A DNA stretch of 21,824 nt from Prolixibacteraceae bacterium (lineage in GTDB: Bacteria; Bacteroidota; Bacteroidia; Bacteroidales; Prolixibacteraceae). The stretch is from positions 1-21,824 of the forward strand of contig JAFGGF010000299.1 in assembly GCA_016930735.1 (NCBI GenBank). The letters run 5' to 3'. Numbering within the stretch: position 1 is the stretch's first letter; every line of letters starts with the position of its first letter. Below, in pieces: positions 16,540-21,824 of this stretch. The notes under the pieces were generated by a model. It was given only the letters and a program-made list of their open reading frames with translations, had not been told where the DNA came from and did not search any database. A program made the position numbers and the translations under genes.

Positions 16540-17274
16540 TTATTTAAAAAGTTGCAAAGCTTTTTTTAAATCTTCCGGAGTATCAATTCCAAAAACGATT
16601 GAATTGGTTTTAGCTGTTAAAATTGAAAAACCGTTTTCAAGCCATCTGAGTTGTTCAAGTGATTCTGCCACTTCAAGTTTGCCCGGATTAAGTTCAGCCA
16701 ATCTCTGCAAAATTTCTTTTCTGTATGCATACATTCCAATATGAGCCCAATATTCACATTTTCCAATTCGGTTTTTATCCGGATTTCTTAGATAAGGGAT
16801 AGTCGACCTGCTGAAATATAAGGCTTTTCCATTTTTATCTATAACAACTTTAACTTTATTCGGGTCTGATAATTCTTCCTCTGTTTGTACAGGCTTTATT
16901 AAAGTGGCAATTTCAGTATTTTCTGAAAAACAGTCCTTTAATGCTCCTATTTGTCCGGGTTCAATAAATGGTTCGTCACCCTGAATATTTATAACAATAT
17001 CAAAATCGGTGGATTTTTCAATAATTTTTGCGGCTTCAGCTACCCTGTCTGTTCCGCTTTTATGATCTTTGGATGTAAAAACTACATCTCCTCCAAAATT
17101 ATTAACAGCATCATAAATCCGCTGATCATCGGTTGCAACCCACACTGTGTTTAAAGTTTTTTTTGCATTTTCATACACCCTTTGGATCATAGGTTTACCA
17201 TTTATATCTGCCAACGGTTTTCCCGGAAACCGTGTTGATGCAAAACGGGCCGGAATAATGCCAATAAAAATCAT
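16540..17274 (-). CDS. kdsB: 3-deoxy-manno-octulosonate cytidylyltransferase (CMP-Kdo synthetase)
   Basis: KdsB couples CTP and Kdo to give CMP-Kdo, the activated sugar used by WaaA to put Kdo on lipid A. The 244-residue protein (E. coli 248) shows the nucleotidyltransferase signature IPARFASTRFPGKPL (7-21) with GKPMIQRV just after. It also has SGTDRVAEAA, INIQGDEPFIEP (Mg/CTP site) and FGIDTPEDL near the end, all typical of KdsB. It implies a Kdo-containing lipopolysaccharide or lipooligosaccharide. It is divergent from the sigma-54-type activator gene, with a TATATTTG element 18 bases before its ATG. The small sorting-domain gene follows after 70 bases. Confidence 0.96.
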   Translation of the reverse strand: MIFIGIIPARFASTRFPGKPLADINGKPMIQRVYENAKKTLNTVWVATDDQRIYDAVNNFGGDVVFTSKDHKSGTDRVAEAAKIIEKSTDFDIVINIQGDEPFIEPGQIGALKDCFSENTEIATLIKPVQTEEELSDPNKVKVVIDKNGKALYFSRSTIPYLRNPDKNRIGKCEYWAHIGMYAYRKEILQRLAELNPGKLEVAESLEQLRWLENGFSILTAKTNSIVFGIDTPEDLKKALQLFK

Positions 17275-17292
17275 ATCCTATTGTTTAAATAA

Positions 17293-17300
17293 CAAATATA
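17293..17300 (-). promoter_or_regulatory. -7 promoter element of kdsB
   Basis: TATATTTG on the minus strand matches TAnnTTTG fully and ends 18 bases before the kdsB ATG, so the leader would be very short. A TTTG lies only 12 bases upstream (17316-17313), closer than the usual spacing, so the -33 element is uncertain. Confidence 0.5.
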
Positions 17301-17363
17301 ACCTAATGAAACCAAAAAAAGGTTAATTAAAAAAATCAAGATTCCAATCAAAATGAAAAATTA

Positions 17364-17371
17364 TAACTTTG
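17364..17371 (+). promoter_or_regulatory. -7 promoter element of the sigma-54-type activator gene
   Basis: TAACTTTG is a full match to TAnnTTTG, 21 bases before the ATG at 17393. The element overlaps an in-frame TTG at 17369, which argues against that codon as the translation start. No good -33 TTTG is visible at the usual distance. It looks like a housekeeping-sigma promoter, not a sigma-54 one. Confidence 0.5.
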
Positions 17372-17392
17372 CAATCTATTTTAACTGAAATT

Positions 17393-18616
17393 ATGGATAT
17401 TCAGTCGATTAAACAAAGGTTTGGAATAATTGGAAATTCCGGAGGGTTGAACCGGGCTATTGAAGTTGCTGTTCAGGTGGCACCTACGGATCTGTCGGTT
17501 CTTATTAACGGCGAAAGTGGAACAGGAAAAGAAATATTTCCGCAAATAATCCATCAGTATTCAGCACGCAAACACGGACCGTATATTGCTGTCAACTGCG
17601 GTGCAATTCCAGAGGGGACCATCGATTCAGAATTATTCGGGCACGAAAAAGGAGCTTTTACCGGGGCGCTTGCCGATCGAAAAGGATATTTTCAGGAAGC
17701 CGACGGAGGAACAATTTTCCTGGACGAAATTGGTGAACTCCCGCTTTCAACCCAGGTACGTTTGCTAAGGGTTCTTGAAACCGGAGAATTTATCAAGGTA
17801 GGTTCTTCAAAGGTTATCAAAACAAACGTCAGGGTAATTGCTGCCACAAATGTTGATATCCCGCTTGCCATTGAAAAAAACAAATTCAGGGAAGACTTGT
17901 ATTATCGTTTAAATACAGTCCCTATTTCAATATTGCCATTGCGTGAACGCAGAGAAGATATTTTTCTGTTATTCAGGAAATTTGCCCGTGATTTTGCAGA
18001 AAAGTATAGGATGCCCCCTATTGCTTTGGACGAAAACAGCAGAATTGTCCTGATGAATTACCACTGGCCGGGGAATGTCAGGCAGTTAAAAAATATTACA
18101 GAACAAATTTCTATCATTGAAGAAAAAAGGGAGATAACAACTGAAGTACTCAGGACTTATCTGCCAAATGCCGGTTCGAATAATTTGCCTGCACTAGTTA
18201 AACCTTCAGGAGAAAAGGCTTTCAACAGCGAACGCGAAATTTTATATCAGGTTTTATTTGATATGAAAAAAGATATGAACGACCTGAAAAAGCTGGTACT
18301 TGACCTGATGCATGAAAGAGAGGGAGAAACTCTTCACGGCGATCATTCCCGGATTATCAGAAAATTATATACAGATGAAGGGGCTGTACCGGATGATATC
18401 CCTTCCAAATCGATCCATATCGATCCAATGGAAAAAAACATTCAGGATACGGAAGAATTTGTTGAAGAATCACTGTCGCTGGAAGACAAAGAAATTGAAC
18501 TGATTACAAAAGCCCTTGAAAAACACAAGGGAAAAAGGAAATATGCTGCTCAGGAACTGGGGATTTCAGAACGGACACTTTACCGGAAAATCAAAGAATA
18601 TGATATAAAAGGATAA
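17393..18616 (+). CDS. Sigma-54-type AAA+ transcriptional activator with Fis-type HTH, no receiver domain
   Basis: The 407-residue protein is a bacterial enhancer-binding protein. The AAA+ domain (about 12-250) carries Walker A GESGTGKE (40-47), an intact GAFTGA loop (87-92) for sigma-54 contact, Walker B GTIFLDE (106-112), and the arginine-finger region REDLYYRL (167-174). WPGNVRQLKN comes near 225. A charged linker of about 115 residues (250-365, partly helical, with LFDMKKDMNDLKKLV) leads to a Fis-like HTH in the last 40 residues. There is no N-terminal receiver, GAF or PAS domain, so control must come from level, partner proteins or the linker. It is followed four bases later by lptE. Its targets are unknown. 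Confidence 0.9.
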   Translation: MDIQSIKQRFGIIGNSGGLNRAIEVAVQVAPTDLSVLINGESGTGKEIFPQIIHQYSARKHGPYIAVNCGAIPEGTIDSELFGHEKGAFTGALADRKGYFQEADGGTIFLDEIGELPLSTQVRLLRVLETGEFIKVGSSKVIKTNVRVIAATNVDIPLAIEKNKFREDLYYRLNTVPISILPLRERREDIFLLFRKFARDFAEKYRMPPIALDENSRIVLMNYHWPGNVRQLKNITEQISIIEEKREITTEVLRTYLPNAGSNNLPALVKPSGEKAFNSEREILYQVLFDMKKDMNDLKKLVLDLMHEREGETLHGDHSRIIRKLYTDEGAVPDDIPSKSIHIDPMEKNIQDTEEFVEESLSLEDKEIELITKALEKHKGKRKYAAQELGISERTLYRKIKEYDIKG

Positions 18617-18620
18617 CAAC

Positions 18621-19139
18621 ATGGCAAAAATACAGATTAAATACGTAATACTCCCAATACTTTTTATCGCTGTCATATTTTCTTCCTGCTCAATAAAATA
18701 TGGTTTTACTACCGTAAATCTGCCAACCGATGTTAAAACATATTCAGTAGCATACTTCCCAAACAGGTCCAAGTTAATAAATCCGACACTTAGCCAGCAA
18801 CTAACCGAATCGTTAAAAGAAAAACTACAGAAACAAACATCGCTGAATGAAACTGAAGAATCGGGAGACCTCGAATACTCAGGCACTATAACTAATTATG
18901 AAGTACGTCCGGTTTCTATCCAGAAAGGAGACCTGGCTGCACAAAACAGGTTAACAATAACAATCAGCCTGAAATTCACTAATAATATAGAACATGAACA
19001 GGATTTTGAACGTAACTTTTCAGCTTTTGCAGATTATGAAAGTACAGCAATTTTAAGTGATGTTGAAGAAGACCTGGTAACTGAAATTCTGGATAAAATT
19101 CTGGAAGATATATTTAATGCAACTGTTGCTAACTGGTAA
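18621..19139 (+). CDS. lptE: LptE-like outer-membrane lipoprotein for LPS assembly
   Basis: LptE forms the plug of the LptD barrel that inserts lipopolysaccharide into the outer leaflet of the outer membrane. The 172-residue product has a lipoprotein signal peptide (membrane stretch about 7-20) and a lipobox FSSC with C23 as the lipidated cysteine. The mature part shows the expected features: YGFTTVNLPTDVKTYSVAYFPN, then LTESLKEKLQKQTSL, alternating strands and a helical end. Similarity to E. coli LptE is weak, as is usual for this phylum, so the call rests on lipoprotein character, size and the conserved activator-lptE-TPR-secG order. It starts four bases after the activator stop. Confidence 0.82.
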   Translation: MAKIQIKYVILPILFIAVIFSSCSIKYGFTTVNLPTDVKTYSVAYFPNRSKLINPTLSQQLTESLKEKLQKQTSLNETEESGDLEYSGTITNYEVRPVSIQKGDLAAQNRLTITISLKFTNNIEHEQDFERNFSAFADYESTAILSDVEEDLVTEILDKILEDIFNATVANW

Positions 19140-19140
19140 T

Positions 19141-19731
19141 ATGGAAATAATAAAAAAATACTTTGAGAATCCTGATTTGTTAAATAAAGAAACTTTAGCG
19201 GAATTTAAAAAGCTGACAGAAGAATTCCCTCATTTCCAAACTGCCTGGATTTTGTATCTGAAAAATTTAAAGGTTCTTAACCATACTGATTTTCAAAAAG
19301 AACTGGAAAAAAATTCAGTTCGCATAAGTAACCGAGAAAAGCTGTACTATTTTCTGAATTCTGATACAAAAAAAGTCAAATTTGATTTAGTGGCACAGGA
19401 TCGCGGATTATCACATTCCGGTGAATATTTTTCAGAAAAAATGACCAGTGAAAAAAATAAAGTTGACGACCTGATTACCAATTTTATTGCGTCACAACCT
19501 TCTCTTCGAATAAAAAAGGAAGATAGTGAAAATGTACCGGGAAACGACTTTTCTGCTGAAAGTGTAACTGAAAATGAAGATTTTATTACAGAGACATTTG
19601 CAGAAATCCTTGTTCAGCAAAAAAAATATGACAAAGCTACTGAAGCTTTCCAAAAATTAAGTTTGAAATTTCCGGAAAAAAGTATTTACTTTGCAGGCCG
19701 GATTGAAGAAATCAATATGTTAAAAAATTAA
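19141..19731 (+). CDS. Small TPR-like protein of unknown function between lptE and secG
   Basis: I do not recognise a specific function. The 196-residue product has no signal peptide or membrane segment and is likely cytoplasmic. The N-terminal part (MEIIKKYFENPDLLNKETL, FPHFQTAWILYLKNLK) is helical and resembles a TPR-like scaffold. The middle (about 100-150) is charged and probably disordered. Residues about 155-190 (FAEILVQQKKYDKATEAFQKLSLKFPEKS) fit one TPR unit. The ATG at 19141 follows the lptE stop after one base; an earlier in-frame ATG at 19117 would overlap lptE. The place in the operon suggests a role near envelope or secretion, but this is inference only. Confidence 0.75.
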   Translation: MEIIKKYFENPDLLNKETLAEFKKLTEEFPHFQTAWILYLKNLKVLNHTDFQKELEKNSVRISNREKLYYFLNSDTKKVKFDLVAQDRGLSHSGEYFSEKMTSEKNKVDDLITNFIASQPSLRIKKEDSENVPGNDFSAESVTENEDFITETFAEILVQQKKYDKATEAFQKLSLKFPEKSIYFAGRIEEINMLKN

Positions 19732-19741
19732 TCAATCAATC

Positions 19742-20110
19742 ATGTATATATTAATTACAATATTAATTTTTATCGTTTGTATCCTTTTAGTTTTAATTGT
19801 GTTGGTACAAAACTCAAAAGGTGGCGGGCTTGCTAGTAACTTCCAAAGCTCTGGCCAGGTAATGGGGGTCAGGAAAACTACTGATTTCCTGGAAAAAGCA
19901 ACTTGGACCCTGGCAGCGCTCCTTTTAGTACTGGCAATTGCAGGTTCTGCATCTATTCCGCGTAACAAGGCAGGAGTTGACCAATCGATGATTCAGGAAC
20001 AAATCGATAATGCAATTGATCCTACAACTGTACCGAATTTTCCGACTGCTGCTCCAACTACAAATACGCAAACATCGGATGATAATTATACTGACGAAGA
20101 CAATCAGTAA
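19742..20110 (+). CDS. secG: Preprotein translocase subunit SecG
   Basis: SecG is the small two-helix subunit of the SecYEG channel in the inner membrane. The 122-residue product has a first membrane helix (about 2-22), then the diagnostic VQNSKGGGLASNF loop with a glycine-rich cytoplasmic segment. A second helix follows (about 55-72, TWTLAALLLVLAIAG). The polar Thr/Asn/Asp-rich tail of about 45 residues is longer than the family core. It is ten bases downstream of the TPR-like gene and is the last gene before a strong intrinsic terminator. Confidence 0.93.
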   Translation: MYILITILIFIVCILLVLIVLVQNSKGGGLASNFQSSGQVMGVRKTTDFLEKATWTLAALLLVLAIAGSASIPRNKAGVDQSMIQEQIDNAIDPTTVPNFPTAAPTTNTQTSDDNYTDEDNQ

Positions 20111-20130
20111 TTTTATTATAAAATGCAGGA

Positions 20131-20160
20131 AGGCTGTTATAAATATAACAGCCTTTTTTA
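20131..20160 (+). terminator. Intrinsic terminator after secG
   Basis: AGGCTGTTAT pairs with ATAACAGCCT (10 bp, or 11 bp with a tighter loop) around a short A/T loop, followed by a run of Ts (about 20154-20159). It starts 20 bases after the secG stop and separates the activator-lptE-TPR-secG operon from groESL. Confidence 0.92.
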
Positions 20161-20287
20161 TTTCTGACACCCTGTCATAAAAAATGACATCGTTTTTAAA
20201 ATTCTGATTTTCAAATTATTACACTTTAAAAGCTATTACATAAATTAAATATAAATGCAAATTTGTCCTTATATTCCTTTAAAAATA

Positions 20288-20331
20288 CGACTCGTGCCGC
20301 TTGGCATAAAATATGATATTGCACGGTGTCG
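20288..20331. repeat. Imperfect inverted repeat upstream of groES
   Basis: CGAC-T-CGTGC (20288-20297) is complementary to GCACG-GT-GTCG (20321-20331), giving nine pairs interrupted by a small internal loop. A nested TGCC-GCTT-GGCA hairpin overlaps the left arm (20295-20306). It lies in the groES leader/promoter region, is unlike the rest of this AT-rich gap, and does not match the CIRCE consensus. It may be an operator or an RNA structure; nothing seen decides. Confidence 0.35.
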
Positions 20332-20371
20332 ATTTTTGAAAATAATGTTTAATAATAAAATTTAAAACACA

Positions 20372-20650
20372 ATGGCAGATTTAAAAGGTAAAATTCTGGC
20401 AGGTAAAATCCTGGTTCAACCGCAGGAGGCCGAAGAAAAAACTTCAAGCGGAATTATCATTCCCGATTCAGCAAAAGAAAAACCACAGGTTGGTAAAGTT
20501 GTTTTAGTTGGAGCTGATAAAAAAGACGAACCTATGGAAATTAAAACCGGCGATGTTGTTTTTTACGGAAAATATTCCGGGACAGAATTAAACATCGATG
20601 GTGAAGATTATTTACTTATGTCGCAAACCGACGTTTTATACATTGCTTAA
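20372..20650 (+). CDS. groES: Co-chaperonin GroES
   Basis: GroES is the ring-shaped lid that caps the GroEL cage during ATP-driven protein folding. The 92-residue product has the family features: KILAGKILVQPQEAEEKT at the start, the mobile loop with SSGIIIPDSAKEKPQ that docks on GroEL, VGKVVLVG, and the roof/edge strand GDVVFYGKYSGTEL. It ends in LLMSQTDVLYIA. It precedes groEL by 20 bases in the standard bicistronic operon. The 211-base gap upstream holds no further gene and contains the inverted repeat at 20288-20331. No full TAnnTTTG was found; the closest is GATTTTTG at 20331-20338. Confidence 0.97.
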   Translation: MADLKGKILAGKILVQPQEAEEKTSSGIIIPDSAKEKPQVGKVVLVGADKKDEPMEIKTGDVVFYGKYSGTELNIDGEDYLLMSQTDVLYIA

Positions 20651-20670
20651 ATCAATTAAAAGAAATAAAA

Positions 20671-21824
20671 ATGGCAAAAGAAATTAAATTCGATATCGAA
20701 GCAAGAGATTTGCTAAAAAAAGGTGTCGACAAGTTAGCTGACACCGTGAAGGTCACATTGGGACCAAAAGGGAGAAATGTTGTTATTGAAAAGAAATTTG
20801 GTGCACCTCAAATATCAAAAGACGGTGTTACTGTAGCAAAAGAAATTGAATTATCAGATTCATATGAAAACCTGGGTGCACAAATGGTAAAAGAAGTTGC
20901 ATCGAAAACCGGAGACGATGCCGGAGATGGTACAACAACTGCTACTGTTTTGGCACAATCGATTGTAACTGTTGGGTTAAAAAATGTAGCTGCAGGAGCA
21001 AATCCGATGGATCTGAAACGCGGAATTGACAAAGCAGTAACCAAAGTGGTTGAAAGCCTTGCCGACCAATCGCAAAATGTTGGTGATGATTATGCAAAAA
21101 TCGAATCCGTAGCAAAAATTTCTGCAAACAACGATTCAACAATTGGCGAATTAATTGCCGAAGCTATGAAAAAAGTTCATAAGGAAGGTGTTATCACTAT
21201 TGAAGAATCAAAAGGTACCGATACTTATGTTGATGTTGTGGAAGGTATGCAATTCGATCGTGGATATTTATCAGCATATTTTGTTACCGATACAGAAAAA
21301 ATGGCTGCTGAACTTGAAAATCCTTTCATCCTGATCCACGATAAAAAGATCAGCACAATGAAAGACCTCCTTCCTATCCTGGAACAATCAGCTCAAACCG
21401 GACGTCCTTTAATGATCATTGCTGAAGACGTTGACGGTGAAGCACTGGCCACTCTGGTTGTAAACCGATTACGTGGTTCGTTAAAAGTGTGTGCTGTTAA
21501 AGCCCCGGGATTTGGAGACCGCAGGAAAGAAATGCTGGAAGACCTTGCGATACTTACAGGCGGAACAGTTATTACTGAAGAAAAAGGCATGAAACTGGAA
21601 CAGGCTACTTTGGAAGATCTTGGTCAGGCTGAAAAAATAACCGTCGACAAAGAAAACACTACTGTTGTTAATGGTTCAGGAGCACCGGAAAATATTGCTG
21701 CAAGAGTTTCTCAGATTAAAAAACAAATTGAAGTTACCACTTCAGATTACGATAAGGAAAAACTTCAGGAAAGGCTGGCAAAACTTTCAGGTGGAGTTGC
21801 AGTAATTTATGTTGGTGCAGCCTC
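20671..21824 (+). CDS. groEL: Chaperonin GroEL, 5' part (cut by right edge)
   Basis: GroEL is the 60-kDa double-ring ATPase that encloses unfolded proteins. The visible 384 codons cover the equatorial N-terminal part, the intermediate domain and the whole apical domain. MAKEIKFDIEARD starts the chain. TLGPKGRNVVIE and KDGVTVAKEIEL form the nucleotide pocket. GDDAGDGTTTATVLAQ includes D86, equivalent to E. coli D87. Apical segments VEGMQFDRGYLSAYFVT and KAPGFGDRRKEMLEDLAILTGG are standard. The second catalytic aspartate (E. coli D398) falls just past the window edge, so completeness cannot be judged. It is transcribed with groES. Confidence 0.97.
   Translation, partial: MAKEIKFDIEARDLLKKGVDKLADTVKVTLGPKGRNVVIEKKFGAPQISKDGVTVAKEIELSDSYENLGAQMVKEVASKTGDDAGDGTTTATVLAQSIVTVGLKNVAAGANPMDLKRGIDKAVTKVVESLADQSQNVGDDYAKIESVAKISANNDSTIGELIAEAMKKVHKEGVITIEESKGTDTYVDVVEGMQFDRGYLSAYFVTDTEKMAAELENPFILIHDKKISTMKDLLPILEQSAQTGRPLMIIAEDVDGEALATLVVNRLRGSLKVCAVKAPGFGDRRKEMLEDLAILTGGTVITEEKGMKLEQATLEDLGQAEKITVDKENTTVVNGSGAPENIAARVSQIKKQIEVTTSDYDKEKLQERLAKLSGGVAVIYVGAA

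Noticed and set aside
20301..20324. A sigma-54 promoter (GG ... GC) before groES
   Set aside because: TTGGCA and TTGCAC are present, but 16 bases separate GG from GC instead of the required 10.

Overview
The window looks like a chromosomal stretch from a Gram-negative member of the Bacteroidota, probably near the Bacteroidales/Marinilabiliales. The evidence is: two proteins with C-terminal type IX secretion sorting domains; TAnnTTTG-type promoter elements in place of -10/-35 boxes; AT-rich DNA with few Shine-Dalgarno sequences; a MraY with a long insertion; a paired amino-acid-lipid acyltransferase locus; and the sigma-54 activator - lptE - TPR - secG - groES - groEL layout. I cannot name the species.

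Left half, minus strand (1-10855): a compact dcw (division and cell wall) operon transcribed mraZ > rsmH > ftsL-like > ftsI > murE > mraY > murD > ftsW > murG > murC. The 5' part of murC runs off the left edge. Neighbouring genes overlap by ATGA or lie 1 to 14 bases apart. Together they make UDP-MurNAc-pentapeptide precursors (MurC, D, E), transfer them to lipid (MraY, MurG), and polymerise and cross-link septal peptidoglycan (FtsW, FtsI, FtsL). MurE carries the DNPR motif, which implies a meso-diaminopimelate wall. murF is not between murE and mraY. Upstream of mraZ are four 10-bp direct repeats that resemble MraZ boxes, so the operon is probably controlled by its own first product.

Middle (10856-13769): a 332-base divergent intergenic region holds the MraZ boxes and a perfect 10-4-10 palindrome. 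It is followed on the plus strand by a PlsC-like O-acyltransferase, a hemolysin/OlsB-type N-acyltransferase (together resembling the GlsA/GlsB pair for glycine-type lipids) and an NrtR-like regulator with a degraded Nudix box.

Middle right (13771-17274), minus strand: kdsB (CMP-Kdo synthesis for lipid A core), a very small secreted protein that is almost only a type IX sorting domain, and a large secreted two-HKD phospholipase D-superfamily protein that also ends in a sorting domain.

Right end (17393-21824), plus strand: a sigma-54-type AAA+ activator without a receiver domain, lptE, a small TPR-like protein and secG, ending in a clear intrinsic terminator. groES and the first two thirds of groEL follow. 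kdsB and the activator diverge from a short region with a good -7 element on each strand.

Most of the window is conserved core envelope biology. I see no CRISPR array, tRNA, rRNA, insertion sequence or phage gene, and no clearly undescribed multi-gene system. The best leads are the MraZ-box array, the palindrome next to the amino-lipid/NrtR operon, and the sorting-domain-only protein.
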